Made by a program: the position numbers and the translations under genes. DNA of 64,000 nucleotides from Astragalus membranaceus (taxonomy: Eukaryota; Streptophyta; Magnoliopsida; Fabales; Fabaceae). The notes below the pieces were generated by a model. It had not been told where the DNA came from, did no database searches, and worked only from the letters and a program-made list of their open reading frames with translations. Shown here in pieces: positions 10,496-20,880 of the stretch; position 1 is the first letter of the stretch, and each line of letters begins with the position of its first letter. The stretch is from the NCBI GenBank assembly GCA_039519185.1, contig CM076847.1:83675100-83739099 (forward strand), read 5' to 3'.

Positions 10496-11286
10496 TACGG
10501 GGGAACCCCCTCCTCTGAGGCTTGCCTATCTGCCTTGACATGCAGATAGAAACATCTTTGGGCGGACTCTAGGTCGGCATCAAGGGTGATTACTTGGTTG
10601 CTCAAAGAGTAGAACTTCATTTTTAGGTGAACCGTCGAGGTTACAGCCCCAAGTCTTCCTAGAGTCGGTCTTCCGATGATGCAGTTGCACACCGAAGGGC
10701 ATGGCAGCACTAAGAATTTGGTCTTGACTGTCCTCTCTAGTGGTTCCTCGACATAGGTGACCATCAGTTCCAGATAGTCGAGGGGTTTGGTTCGGGACCC
10801 GTTGAAGCCCGAAAGGTCTGATCCTCTGTAAGGGGTGAAGTCTTCCTCTGAGATCTGCAGTTTCCTCACAAGGTCGATGAAGATGATATCCGCGGAGCTT
10901 CCTTGGTCGACCAAGATTCTCCTTATCTCGTGGTTGGCCATGACTGCCCTGATTATAAGGGGTATGTGCTTATTAGGCTTGCCGTCTAGTAAGTCTCGGT
11001 CGCCGAATGCCAAGGGGGGACGCTCCGGGGTTGAGCTTACTGCAGAGGTGGAAGCAGCACACATGACCTCCTTCCATTTTCTTTTCATTGTTTTGCCCGA
11101 CGCCTCGACGGGGTAGCCCCCAGAGATAACCATCATTACTGGTCGGCCCTTCGATTTTCGAAAATCGCGCTCATCTTCCGAGCTTTCTTCTCTTTCTTGG
11201 GGAGCTTTACCCTTCTTCTTAGGGTCGACCTTCTCTTCCTTAACCTCGGCCTCATGCGGGGGTGTTTTAGCCACGTACTGGCCCAA
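10495..11286 (-). pseudogene. Aspartic protease region of the Tat polyprotein
   Basis: The frame is the same as gag, beyond a stop. Its start corresponds to a zinc-knuckle-like block just upstream (CRYHQSKGHDTNRC, around 11330-11373). The protease motif is VDQGSSADI at residues 126-134 of this segment. The usual DTG/DSG is replaced by DQG, a variant I have seen in other plant Tat copies, so it may not be a recent lesion. It would process the Gag-Pol polyprotein. The frame ends at a TAG produced by a changed C run. Confidence 0.8.
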
Positions 11287-11373
11287 TTTCCCTTTCTTGA
11301 TCAGGTCCTCAATGTCATCTTTCAGAGCATTGCATCGATTGGTGTCATGCCCTTTGCTCTGGTGATACCGACA

Positions 11374-12792
11374 TTACTTGTTAGATCTCTGTCCCGGCCT
11401 GTGGGGGAGCGGATTGGGGAACTTGACTTCCTTGAATTCAGTGTCCATACATTCCGCCAGAATCCTAGCTCTTGTTTCATTAAGGTCGGAATACTGTTGG
11501 TGTCGGTTGCGAGGTCTGGGTTTACCGTCGTTCCGGGCCTCCTTCTCATATCGAGGCTTGCTCATCCCAGGGCCGGCACCCGACTTTCTTGCAACCGCCC
11601 CCTCTTCATGATCAATGTACTTCTGAGATCGCTGGAGGAACTCGGCAAGCAACTCAGTTTGATTTACTCCGACATCAATCTGGAACAGACTTCCTTCACG
11701 AAGACCGGCCTCCATGAAGAATAGTCGGAAAGAATCATCTAGGTTCCGGACCTGAGCCGCTTCCTTATTGAATCTCTTGATGTAGTCCCGGAGAGACTCG
11801 TTCTCCCCTTGTCGAATTGCCTGTAAGACTTTCCGAGATTTTGGTTTCATCTTGGAGTGGGCGAAATGGGCCGAAAATAGCTTCGCCAGTTGGTCCCACG
11901 AGGATATCGAGTTTGGCTTGAGGGCTCTGAACCAGTCCAGTGCCAACTTTTTCAGGGTAAGAGGGAAGATCCGACACTTGATCTCTTCCGGGACATTCCG
12001 ATATTGCATCATTGTGTCGAAGTAATCAAGGTGACGATCGGGATCGCCGGTCCCGTCATGCATCTTCAAACCTTCAGGGGGTTTCTCCAAGTGTTTGGGC
12101 ACCGGAAAGTAGTCGATCTTTGCTATAAAGGGCCCCTTTCGCGTCGTCGATCTCTCCCTCGGAGGAGGACTCTCGATAGGGCGTCGAACAGGGGACCTCG
12201 GAGAACGAGGGTGCCGACGTTCATGCCTCGGGGGACTCCCCCGACTTATAGAACGTCGCCTCGGGGAAGAGGATGCTAATGACGAGCTCTGGTGAGGAGA
12301 GTCCTCGGGGTAATAAGTGTTGTCCCGAGTTTCGCTTGGGGGAGTTTCAGATCCTCGTCTCCCTCTTCGGCGGGGTGGCGAGCGATGGTGGTGTCTCCTC
12401 CAAGCAGGAGACCAGTGACGTCTTTTGCTGGACGTTCTTCTGCTGGGAGAGTAGGTTTGGGGAGAGGACCGATCCGAGATGTCTCGAGCCCGGATCTCGG
12501 CAATCTCGGCCTCCAGTTGGGAGTATTGCTGACTCCTCTGCTGGTCAGCCTCGGCTTGCCTTGTCAGCAATTGGACGAGCTGTTGAACAGCGTCGACCGG
12601 TACCGAGATGGTCTGGACGGGAGGTGGAAACTGGTTCCTGGCGGAGCTTATGGGAACCATTGCTCTGGACGAGTTGTGGCCGTGGGCCGAGCTGCGAGGG
12701 AGAGTGACTGCTACCCCCTCGGGCGTTTCTTGCTGTTGATCGGGTCTAACCAGGACGCTGGAGACGTTCCTCCGTCGTAGTTCTGGAGCCAT
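11374..12792 (-). CDS. Gag of the Tat element (truncated by a stop before the zinc knuckle)
   Basis: The 472-codon frame starts at ATG 12790-12792. Residues 60-110 are Gln/Glu-rich and likely helical. Residues 115-220 are Arg/Ser/Pro-rich and basic, suited to nucleic-acid binding. Residues 250-350 form the Retrotrans_gag domain (HLDYFDTMMQYRNVP, LTLKKLALDWFRAL, LRDYIKRFNKE). The TAA at 11374-11376 lies just before CRYHQSKGHDTNRC, which would be the zinc-binding tail, so this Gag lacks its nucleocapsid-like end. The gag frame upstream of that is uninterrupted, unlike pol. Confidence 0.88.
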   Translation of the reverse strand: MAPELRRRNVSSVLVRPDQQQETPEGVAVTLPRSSAHGHNSSRAMVPISSARNQFPPPVQTISVPVDAVQQLVQLLTRQAEADQQRSQQYSQLEAEIAEIRARDISDRSSPQTYSPSRRTSSKRRHWSPAWRRHHHRSPPRRRGRRGSETPPSETRDNTYYPEDSPHQSSSLASSSPRRRSISRGSPPRHERRHPRSPRSPVRRPIESPPPRERSTTRKGPFIAKIDYFPVPKHLEKPPEGLKMHDGTGDPDRHLDYFDTMMQYRNVPEEIKCRIFPLTLKKLALDWFRALKPNSISSWDQLAKLFSAHFAHSKMKPKSRKVLQAIRQGENESLRDYIKRFNKEAAQVRNLDDSFRLFFMEAGLREGSLFQIDVGVNQTELLAEFLQRSQKYIDHEEGAVARKSGAGPGMSKPRYEKEARNDGKPRPRNRHQQYSDLNETRARILAECMDTEFKEVKFPNPLPHRPGQRSNK

Positions 12793-12835
12793 TGCTGACC
12801 AAGGAGGTTGGGGGAGGGACTAGAGTATAAGAATC

Positions 12836-12853
12836 TCCCACTGTGGTCGCCAA
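12836..12853 (-). promoter_or_regulatory. Primer-binding site of the Tat element
   Basis: On the minus strand the LTR ends CTGTACAGAACA and is followed at once by TTGGCGACCACAGTGGGA. TGGCGAC... directly after the LTR is the usual tRNA primer-binding position; from memory, Tat/Ogre elements use a tRNA-Arg primer, which I could not check. Confidence 0.7.
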
Positions 12854-13193
12854 TGTTCTGTACAGTATCTCCGGCTAAGTGTCCGACCTTGGATACAAAG
12901 TCTGGTCCGAGATAGTTGGTATTTATGTTCTTGGTCAATCCGAGTTGGTGCTCCGATCCGAGGTGGGGTGGTACCTACAATGACACTCCGACGCTCAAGT
13001 CAGTGAGTGAGTCAATTACAAGTAAGAGGATTGGAAAAGTGAGTCCCATTAATGCTAGCATTGAATGCTTATTCATAGGTTTTTGGAGTGAAGAAGGACC
13101 ATTGGATCTAGGTCTGAGATCTCCATCTTTGGCTGGTGGATTTGGCCCTTTACTATTGGGCCTTGGGTGGATTGGCCATAGAGGCCTAATCCG

Positions 13194-13197
<4 letters not shown>
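12854..13197 (-). repeat. 5' LTR of the Tat element
   Basis: The plus strand reads TGTTCTGTACAGTATCTCCG to AGGCCTAATCCGTAAC. It is clearly related to the LTRs at 51544-51893 and 54281-54650 (shared GATAGTTGGT, CGACGCTCAAGTCAG, CATTGAATGCTTATT). The TATA position seen as TATAAATA (minus strand) in the 51.5-kb LTR reads TATGAATA here. The outer terminal base is lost into an adjoining (TA)n run, so no target duplication can be read. Confidence 0.85.

Positions 13198-13222
<25 letters not shown>
13198..13222. repeat. (TA)n microsatellite at the outer edge of the Tat LTR
   Basis: About 12 TA units follow directly after CCGTAAC. The expansion appears to start at the LTR terminus or target site. 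Confidence 0.9.
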
Positions 13223-13224
<2 letters not shown>

Positions 13225-13373
13225 CATATCATGTCTCTATCCTATCATATCCTGTGCACCAAACAGACCCTAATAATTCACTAGCGAGAGATTTGATCAC
13301 GTCTCTCGTCGAAAATCACCACATATTTTTCGAACTCGTATTTATTGGTTCATCCCACTTATTTTGTTGAACG

Positions 13374-13934
13374 CAATGTTTTAAAAACCGGACCGGACCG
13401 GCCGGTTGAACCGGTTGGACCGGGAACCGGATGTGTCTGCGGTTCGGTTTTGCCCTATTAATCCGCTAGATGTAAGAACCGAGGAAAAACCGGGAAAACC
13501 GGATTGAACCGCCTTAAAACCGGATAACTCGGGAACCGGGGGCGGTTTTAGAAAACCGCCGGTTAAAAAAATGCACACTGTGCTAACTGTTTCTTCTGTC
13601 AGATGCTTCGTTATTAACAAAAAAGGCTACTGCTGCATATCCTATGTAAATAGGCTAACTGTTTCGCCTGTAAATAGGCTTCGTTTTGTTCAAAAAGTAG
13701 TGCATATTAAAAGTATTAAAAGTAGTATAATAAAATATCTTCAGAATGGCTATTGCTTCGTTATTTATTTATTAATTTAATCATAAATTAAGGTTTAGTT
13801 TGAATTTAATATTTTTTATTTTTTATTTAATAAATTACTCATCCGGTTCAACCATGGTTGAACCGGTTGAACCGATTGAACCATAAACCGGAGGCCTCGC
13901 CGGTTCGATCTCCGGTCCGGTTTTAAAAACATTG
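13374..13934. mobile_element. hAT-type MITE rich in CCGG/AACCGG
   Basis: Terminal inverted repeats are CAATGTTTTAAAAACCGGAC (left) and CAATGTTTTTAAAACCGGAC (right, reversed). The flanks are GTTGAACG (13366-13373) and ATTGAACG (13935-13942), an 8-bp duplication with one mismatch, as for the hAT superfamily. The ends are packed with AACCGGTTGAACCGG-like words and the 300-bp centre is AT-rich. There is no coding sequence; the open frame across it is a by-product. Confidence 0.85.
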
Positions 13935-14081
13935 ATTGAACGGGGTTGAGATAGATCCTCGGCGGGATTTATTTTTAAAATCTTCCCCAACCAACAAAGG
14001 AAACTAAGTCAATCCCGCCATTGATGATTCAGATATGCAACCGTCCGAATCGGCCAACATCCAACGGTTCCCGGTCTCCTG

Positions 14082-14094
14082 GAACATTCTAGAA
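14082..14094 (+). promoter_or_regulatory. Heat-shock element of the HSP70 gene
   Basis: GAACATTCTAGAA is a perfect GAAnnTTCnnGAA, three alternating units bound by trimeric heat-shock factor. It lies about 40 bases upstream of the TATA box, a normal spacing for plant heat-shock promoters. It predicts heat-inducible expression on top of any basal activity. Confidence 0.85.
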
Positions 14095-14122
14095 GAGCAA
14101 TCACAAACCCTAACAGGTTTAC

Positions 14123-14129
14123 TATATAA
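14123..14129 (+). promoter_or_regulatory. TATA box of the HSP70 gene
   Basis: TATATAA lies about 100 bases before the ATG and 30 bases downstream of the heat-shock element block, placing the transcription start near 14155-14160. Confidence 0.75.
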
Positions 14130-14226
14130 CCACCACTCTTCCTAGCAGTTCTTCCTGTCCGCACCCCACCATCTCGAAACCTAGTTGTAGTTTCAAATCT
14201 TATAGACCTCTCGTTCTTTACACAAC

Positions 14227-16902
14227 ATGTCCGGAAAAGGAGAGGGCCCAGCTATTGGAATCGATCTCGGAACGACGTATTCTTGCGTCGGCGTTTGGCA
14301 ACATGATCGCGTTGAGATCATCGCCAATGACCAAGGAAACAGAACGACGCCGTCTTACGTTGGATTCACCGACTCCGAGCGTCTTATTGGTGATGCCGCC
14401 AAGAACCAGGTCGCCATGAACCCTATCAACACCGTCTTTGGTATGATCTCTATGCAACTTTTATTTACTTCTGATTCAAGTTAGTTATGAATATGTTATT
14501 CTCGTTGATATGATTCATACACATGTTAAGCTTTTTGTTTCTACTTGGTACTGTTTCTTTATTTTTTGCCCTACGTGTGTGATTTGGATTGGATCGAAGG
14601 TTTTCGCAGATCCTTTTGTCTTTTCGTTTTTCAGTGTTCGCTATTTTTGTTTCTCTATGTGATTTACACGTGTCTTTTGTATTCCATTGCTGTAGTGTTC
14701 GATTTGATTTTAGTGCATATTATGACAATTCTTCACACGCGTTGAATGTGTTTTAATTGAGATGTCCGTGGATGCTTTTCTGCTACGGATTTTCTGCCAA
14801 AAATAATTTTATTTTACAAATTTATAACTAATCTTCAATTAGGCGAAAGCTTCCTTGTGAAATTAATTTGGAGTTTTTTCCTGATGACTGGTTATATTAT
14901 ATGGACATGTTTTGTAGAGTGTACAAAGGGTTACATGTTTGCAGATCAATTTATCTTTATCGTTTGGACCAAATCCATTTTCTGGTTTATCTTTATTATA
15001 TTTGAGATTTGAGATTAGTTATTGCATTGTAAATCAGCATTTTCTGTTTTACCGTTTGTTTACTGCTTGAAGTTCTTTCTATTTCTTTCAAGATAGTTCT
15101 GGAATTGCGTGTATTAATGTGAACTACGAGTTTACATGTTTAAAACATGCATTGTCTCTCTTGCAGATGCAAAGAGGTTGATTGGTCGTAGATTTACTGA
15201 TGCCTCTGTTCAGAGTGATATTCAATTGTGGCCTTTTAAGGTTTTTGCCGGGCCTGGTGAGAAGCCAATGATTCAGGTCAGCTACAAAGGTGAAGATAAG
15301 CAGTTTGCCGCAGAAGAGATATCTTCCATGGTGCTTATAAAGATGCGTGAGATTGCTGAAGCTTTTCTAGGCTCTACTATCAAGAACGCTGTTGTGACAG
15401 TCCCTGCATACTTTAATGATTCTCAGCGTCAAGCTACCAAGGATGCTGGTGTTATTGCTGGTCTTAATGTCATGCGTATAATCAATGAGCCTACTGCTGC
15501 GGCCATTGCTTATGGACTTGACAAGAAGGCTACAAGTGTTGGCGAGAAGAATGTGTTGATTTTTGATCTAGGTGGTGGTACTTTTGATGTGTCTTTACTA
15601 ACTATTGAAGAGGGTATCTTTGAGGTTAAAGCCACTGCTGGTGACACTCATCTTGGAGGTGAGGATTTTGATAACAGGATGGTGAACCATTTCGTTCAGG
15701 AGTTTAAGAGAAAGAATAAGAAGGACATCAGTGGCAACCCTAGAGCACTTAGGAGGTTGAGGACTTCTTGTGAGAGGGCGAAGAGAACTCTATCATCCAC
15801 TGCCCAAACCACAATTGAAATTGATTCTTTGTTTGAGGGAATTGATTTCTATTCCACCATTACCCGTGCCAGATTTGAAGAGCTCAACATGGATCTCTTC
15901 AGGAAATGTATGGAACCAGTTGAGAAGTGTTTAAGAGATGCTAAAATGGACAAGAAGTCTGTCGATGATGTTGTACTTGTTGGTGGTTCCACCCGTATTC
16001 CTAAGGTTCAACAACTTCTGCAAGATTTCTTTAATGGGAAGGAGCTTTGCAAGAGCATTAATCCCGACGAGGCTGTTGCGTATGGTGCTGCTGTTCAGGC
16101 TGCTATTTTGAGTGGTGAGGGTAATGAGAAGGTCCAGGATCTTCTCCTTCTTGATGTCACCCCACTTTCTCTTGGGTTGGAGACTGCTGGTGGTGTGATG
16201 ACAGTCTTGATCACCAGGAACACTACCATCCCAACAAAGAAAGAACAGGTCTTCTCAACCTATTCTGACAACCAACCCGGTGTCTTGATCCAGGTTTATG
16301 AAGGTGAGAGAACAAGGTCTAGGGACAACAATTTGCTTGGAAAATTTGAACTCTCGGGCATTCCTCCTGCACCTAGGGGTGTTCCACAGATTACAGTGTG
16401 TTTTGACATTGATGCCAATGGTATCTTGAATGTCTCTGCTGAAGACAAAACCACTGGCCAAAAGAATAAGATCACCATCACAAACGACAAGGGTAGATTA
16501 TCAAAGGAAGAGATTGAGAAGATGGTTCAAGAGGCAGAGAAATACAAATCTGAAGATGAAGATCATAAGAAGAAAGTAGAGGCAAAGAATGCATTGGAAA
16601 ACTATGCATACAACATGAGGAATACTATTAAGGATGAGAAGATTGCAGGAAAGCTTGATCCAGCTGACAAGAAAAAGATTGAGGATGCCATTGAGGAGGC
16701 TATCCAGTGGCTAGACAGCAATCAACTTGGAGAGGCCGATGAGTTTGAGGACAAAATGAAGGAATTAGAAGGCATTTGCAATCCCATCATCGCCAAGATG
16801 TATCAGGGCGGAGCTGCTCCGGACATGGGTGGTGCTCCAATGGATGATGATGCCCCTACTGGTGGAAGCGGTGCAGGACCAAAAATTGAGGAAGTCGACT
16901 AA
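14227..16902 (+). CDS. HSP70: Cytosolic heat-shock protein 70 (HSP70/HSC70), two exons
   Basis: This ATP-dependent chaperone of the cytosol and nucleus joins exon 1 (14227-14440) to exon 2 (15167-16902) across an intron at 14441-15166 (GTATGATC...TCTTGCAG). The split falls inside the Asp codon after NPINTVF, the conserved intron position of plant cytosolic HSP70 genes. The product is 649 aa, the normal length. IDLGTTYSCVGV near residue 11, FDLGGGTFDVSLLTIE near 200 and the GGSTRIPKVQ signature near 340 mark the ATPase domain, followed by the substrate-binding domain and a helical lid. The C-terminus is GPKIEEVD, whose EEVD binds TPR co-chaperones and marks the cytosolic type; there is no signal or transit peptide. 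No frame lesion is seen. A Mutator-like element begins only 165 bases after the stop. Confidence 0.97.
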
Positions 16903-17067
16903 ATTTAGATAAATGGTTCATTTTTGAAGTCATTTTTAACTTGTTTTTCCGTTGGATTTAGATGCCAGTAGATAAAATTTGGCAGTTTTTTTGGTTATGT
17001 TTTATGTTTATGTTTTAATTATCATGTCTGTTTTTACTTCTTTTCTGATACAAGCTTTTAATTTATA

Positions 17068-18002
17068 AGCTAAATGGTAGTTTTTGTCATTTATCTTTGG
17101 GGTTGGTGTCACTTTGGTCATTTATCTTTTTTTTTTGTTTTGGTCTCATCTTTTTTGTGTTTGTCAATTTGGTTCTTTTCCGTCCATGACCTTAACGAAC
17201 GCCACGCTTGCAGTTAACTGCTGACGTGGCGCCTATCTAACGTGTACTCATTAATTGACGTGGCAAATAAAACATTATTTAAATCAAAACCATTTTACAC
17301 ATCATCAAATCTGTTTTTAAATTATAACAATTATAAAAAAACAAATAAACACATAAGTTAATATCTACAGCCCCAGAACTTCCTTCCCTTGTTTGGAGTT
17401 TCTTTTTTCACGGTGCGAACAACACATTTTACACCACAGTGACAATTAGGTGGAGTTTCAGTTGAGATTTGCGAATTGGAAGGACCAAATGATGGATAGT
17501 TGTTCGAATTGGACGATGCTATTGATTGAGTGGGGAAGATGCAGCTTACAGTTTTCGATTTAGGGTTTACCTTACTCAAATGGTGAGTTAGTGGAGAAGA
17601 TGACAATGGGGGTTTTGGAGATTTAGGGTTATGTTCTTCCCTGTTCTTCACTTCAGCGATGAGTTCTGATTTTATTTTTTGTTGAAAATTCATTTGTGTT
17701 TTAATGTGTTAACTTATGTGTTTAATTGTTTTTTTTATAATTGTTATAATTTAAAAACAAATTTGATGATGTGTAAAATGGTTTTGATTTAAATAACTTT
17801 TTTTGCCACGTCAATTAATGAGTACACGTCAGATGGACACCACGTCAGCAGTTAATTGCCAACGTGGCGTTCGTTAAGGTCGTGGATGGAAAAGACCAAA
17901 TTGACACAAACAAAAAATGAGGGACCAAAACGAGAGAAAAAAAGATAAAGGACCAAAGTGACACCAACCCCAAAGATAAAGGACTAAAACTGCAATTTAG
18001 CC
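17068..18002. mobile_element. Mutator-like element with about 305-bp inverted repeats and a 9-bp target duplication
   Basis: TAATTTATA at 17059-17067 and again at 18003-18011 is a perfect 9-bp duplication, the hallmark of the Mutator superfamily. The ends read AGCTAAATGGTAGTTTTTGT and, reversed, GGCTAAATTGCAGTTTTAGT, and homology continues inward for about 300 bases on each side. No transposase is present. The 320-bp centre encodes the GRF-finger ORF (17358-17693), so it resembles a Pack-MULE that took up a gene piece. It sits just beyond the HSP70 3' UTR and may supply or disturb its terminator. Confidence 0.92.
17358..17693 (-). CDS. GRF-type zinc-finger ORF carried in the Mutator-like element
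   Basis: The 111-codon frame starts at ATG 17691-17693. Residues 84-109 read CHCGVKCVVRTVKKETP then NKGRKFWGC, the core of a GRF zinc finger (Pfam zf-GRF), with Cys84, Cys86 and Cys109 and the GR-F triad. GRF fingers bind single-stranded nucleic acid or act in DNA-repair proteins. Small plant proteins of this type often have a coiled coil after the finger; here the frame stops one residue after it, so it looks truncated. Residues 1-80 are Ser/Pro-rich. The frame lies entirely between the inverted repeats. No lesion is seen, but expression is unknown. Confidence 0.6.
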   Translation of the reverse strand: MNFQQKIKSELIAEVKNREEHNPKSPKPPLSSSPLTHHLSKVNPKSKTVSCIFPTQSIASSNSNNYPSFGPSNSQISTETPPNCHCGVKCVVRTVKKETPNKGRKFWGCRY

Positions 18003-18063
18003 TAATTTATATCTTTCACAAGTTTCTTGCTCCATCCGGTCTACTCTACTCTCTTTATCACAA

Positions 18064-18100
18064 CTAGTGTGTATGACCCGTGTGCTGCACACAGGTATAC
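18064..18100 (-). mobile_element. Helitron 3' terminus (minus strand)
   Basis: On the minus strand the sequence reads CCTGTGTGCAGCACACGGG, a hairpin, then TCATACACACTAG followed by T. A GC-rich hairpin about 10 bases before CTAG, with insertion between A and T, is the Helitron 3' signature. The element would run rightward on this map. I could not find its 5' TC end. It may reach past the nested SINE and CACTA element to the minus-strand gene-like fragments at 26.8-27.9 kb. Confidence 0.6.
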
Positions 18101-18524
18101 ATTGTCTTTTTAGTAAATTATATGTATAGTCAAAATATATTTGATGCACGTCTAATATTTTTAAACTTTTGACTCTGTATATTTATAGTTACCATTGTAT
18201 TAGTATAATTGACTCAATTCACTTTAGGTATTTGACTCGACCGAAAAACATAGGGGAAATCATATAATGCAATGAACATAAATAAACCCAAATAAACACT
18301 AAAATGTAGTTGCGAATTTATTTTCAAGAATATTTTTAGTATAAGCTAAACAATATTTGACATAAATGTAGTTGAAGTATAAGATAAACAATATTTGACC
18401 CTTCAAAATTGTGGAATAGGTTTCCAACATTCTTAGTTGTTTTTCTTTTTGTTTGTTTTTTCCTTCATGTACCAATAAAAATACAGGTATTTGTGACTTA
18501 AAAACAATTTTATGAAATAACTAA

Positions 18525-18562
<38 letters not shown>

Positions 18563-19619
18563 TACAAAAAATATAGAAACTTATATAATGTCTGATTTAT
18601 TTCAATCATGAATTATATTAAAGTATAATAATTTATATATAAATATCAATGTTTTTTTATGTAAAATATTATGAAGTCTTGCAAAAGTTCATCTGAATTA
18701 TATATACCTTACCAAAAGAAAATTATAATTATTTTTTAACAAAATATTTGATAATTTTGTTACCATGTAATTGTAGTTTTGTGTTAAGCATCGTATATAT
18801 TTAATTATTTTTAGTATTATGCCAAGAGTTTATCCTTGAGTTATACTTTTAGAGGAAATTTTCTACATTTAAAATTAATATGTTAAAATACTAAAATTTC
18901 CTTAGATAAAAAATCTCTATAAATCACAATATTCAAAATTTATTTTGATTTTCTATTGTGTTTTATTAAATCACAATAAAAGTAATATGTAAATTTTGAC
19001 CGTTTCTATAATAATAATATTAAGATATTAAAACACAACCAGAAGATGGACGAATGTTTCGGCTAAGTTGCATCATTGACAAATTTTATTGTTATCGTGT
19101 TTCATAGTGTTAGTAAAGAAGAATACTTCTTCGCGATTAAAATCTTTGGCCCGTGTTCTTAAAAAAATTGGCAAATGTATTTTACATAAATATTTTTTAA
19201 AAAACAGTAAGAGATAATTTTGGGGATATTGGGATTAATCAATATGGTTTTTTTTTTTAAAAAATTAAATCATATGAGAAGCATCAGTAAAATTGGAATG
19301 AACATAAGCCATGAAATAAACTATGACTCCGTCACCTCATTTATTTATTAGAATAAGATGAAGTAATAGTAATTTTGTTCGAAATACACAACACGAAAGA
19401 AGAACAATGAACAAATAGCAAACTATTTGACATAAATAATACCACAATCGTTCAACAAAATGACAAACATGAGGATCATCCAGGAAATAATAACTATGAA
19501 AGTTATTAGATGATGCAAAGCTAATGGTGGAAATAAGTAAGCTTTAATATCTGCATGGTAGAGTAGCTAAAATGAAAGTTAACAATTTACAAAATGAAAA
19601 CACGTTTTCTCATATTATT
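18101..19619. other. AT-rich sequence with no recognisable gene
   Basis: Long A/T runs, a short (TA)n at 18530-18558 and no frame of note. By position it would be the inside of the Helitron whose 3' end is at 18064. Confidence 0.6.
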
Positions 19620-19804
19620 TTTTGGTTTTACCCAGGGTATCCACCGCCGACTGCAGTGATTAATCCCCTCGCTGAATTGTAGGTGCCTCGAGGGGCAGGA
19701 CAGTTGGCCCAGAGTTTTAACGCTGCTCCGTACCTAAGGTGGGGATCGAACTGGTTAAGGGAGGATCAGCCCCAACCGCTAAATCCCACGCTCTGGGTTT
19801 ACGC
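19620..19804 (-). mobile_element. tRNA-derived SINE with 14-bp target duplication
   Basis: TTTCTCATATTATT flanks it at 19606-19619 and 19805-19818. On the minus strand a B box AGTTCGATCCCC (19741-19752) and an A-box-like TTTAGCGGTTGGGG (about 19770-19784) are spaced as in a tRNA-type pol III promoter. The distal end has a T-rich stretch in plus orientation, consistent with an A-rich tail. Confidence 0.85.
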
Positions 19805-20229
19805 TTTCTCATATTATTGATTGTTCTTTTATCAACTCATTCCCCATTCTCATAGCACCTCTTGAACTGCTATGAAACAATCATCCACTATTCAATATAT
19901 TCTTCTATTCAAAATGTTTTGATAGATTGTCTCATCAGACATCATATATCTACTGAATATTTTGAAAATCAATAACTTCAAGGGTCACTACAACATTTGG
20001 AACCTATGGCAACGCCTAAAATTGCAACATCAAAAAAACCGTTGCCTTAGCCAACAATGGCAACAGTTTTTTGAACCCGTTGCTGATTCATTTTTTTTTT
20101 TAATTTTTTTAATGGCAACGGTTTTCAACCGTTCCCATAGGATCTACGGCAACAGTTTTTTGTTTAAGTTTTAGTCAACGGTTCGAAAACGTTGCCGTAG
20201 AGAAAATTATTAAAAAATAAAAAATAAAA

Positions 20230-20880
20230 ATTTTGTCAACCCACTTAAAAAACCCTCTCTGCGTTTTGATCAAAAATAAATACTTTTTCTGCTCCTCTCC
20301 GCTCTCTATTACTCTCATTCTCGCTCCCCCGTTTCACTCCCCAGTCACACTACCGCTTGTGGAAGAAACTCAGAGTGATGGTGAAAGAAACTCAGAGTGA
20401 GAGAAGAGTTTGTGACCGAGGTGAGAGAGAGAGAGGATGCGATGAGAGCGGCGACATGATGGTCACCAGGGAGGAGGAGGCACGGTGCTGCGCGAGATGC
20501 ACGCGATGGTCGCCAGAGAAGGACTCAGCATCGTCTTATGGTGGTGCTGCGACGGTCTTTGGTAGAGGGGATGGAACAGCATGGTGGTTGAGGTTTCAGA
20601 TCTGGCGCACGGAGAACAACGACGGTCTTTGGTAGAAGGGATAGAATGGCATGGTGGTGCGGTTCCAGCTCTGGCGCACAGAGAACAACGACACAGTAGT
20701 TGCGGTTTCAGAATGGTAGTCGATCTCTCTCTACATCTTTACTCTATTTTTGAGTTAGGGTTTTCCTGCTTCTCTCCTGCTTCTCTCAGATCTGCCGTTT
20801 CACTCTTTTTCAGAATTCTGTTTTACAAATGCATTTTTTTTGATGTGCTTGGATTCCTTTTATGATCTGTCAATGTATAT
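20230..20880 (+). other. Unidentified captured segment at the left of the CACTA element
   Basis: A pyrimidine-rich stretch (CTCTCCGCTCTCTATTACTC, 20295-20345) looks like a plant 5' UTR and is followed by GAGAGA- and GGTGGTG-rich sequence containing an imperfect repeat: GATGGAACAGCATGGTGGTT at 20569 and GATAGAATGGCATGGTGGTG at 20640. The 92-codon open frame (20357-20635) shows no known domain. It might be the first exon of a third captured gene; I cannot identify it. Confidence 0.35.

Larger units (their letters stand above)
3206..13197 (-). mobile_element. Tat-lineage Ty3/gypsy LTR retrotransposon, degenerate, 3' LTR truncated
   Basis: On the minus strand the order is 5' LTR (12854-13197), primer-binding site, gag, protease, RT, RNase H, a second RNase H, integrase, tandem repeats, polypurine tract and a stub of the 3' LTR. 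Two RNase H-like domains plus an antisense extra ORF downstream of integrase are marks of the plant Tat lineage (Ogre, Retand, Grande and relatives). At least two nonsense codons (11374-11376, 9061-9063) and four frame changes (10499-10503, 9814-9820, about 8573, about 7558) make it non-functional. Only about 20 bases of the 3' LTR survive, so the insertion age cannot be estimated from LTR divergence. Confidence 0.9.

Noticed and set aside
7437..12792. Many plus-strand ORFs across the Tat gag-pol region
   Set aside because: All are shadows of the minus-strand polyprotein frames; none has a domain.
13381..13620. 79-codon ORF over the CCGG-rich stretch
   Set aside because: It lies in the inverted repeat of a hAT MITE and is composed of its repeated words.
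14441..15166. 66-codon ORF at 14545-14745 inside HSP70
   Set aside because: It lies in the intron, is T-rich and hydrophobic by composition, and shows no splice or domain support.
16255..16490. Minus-strand ORFs in the HSP70 second exon
   Set aside because: They are shadows of the conserved HSP70 frame.
19741..19804. Possible tRNA gene from A and B boxes at 19.74, 37.99, 46.56 and 62.6 kb
   Set aside because: No cloverleaf or anticodon arm can be closed, and target duplications flank each one, so they are SINEs.
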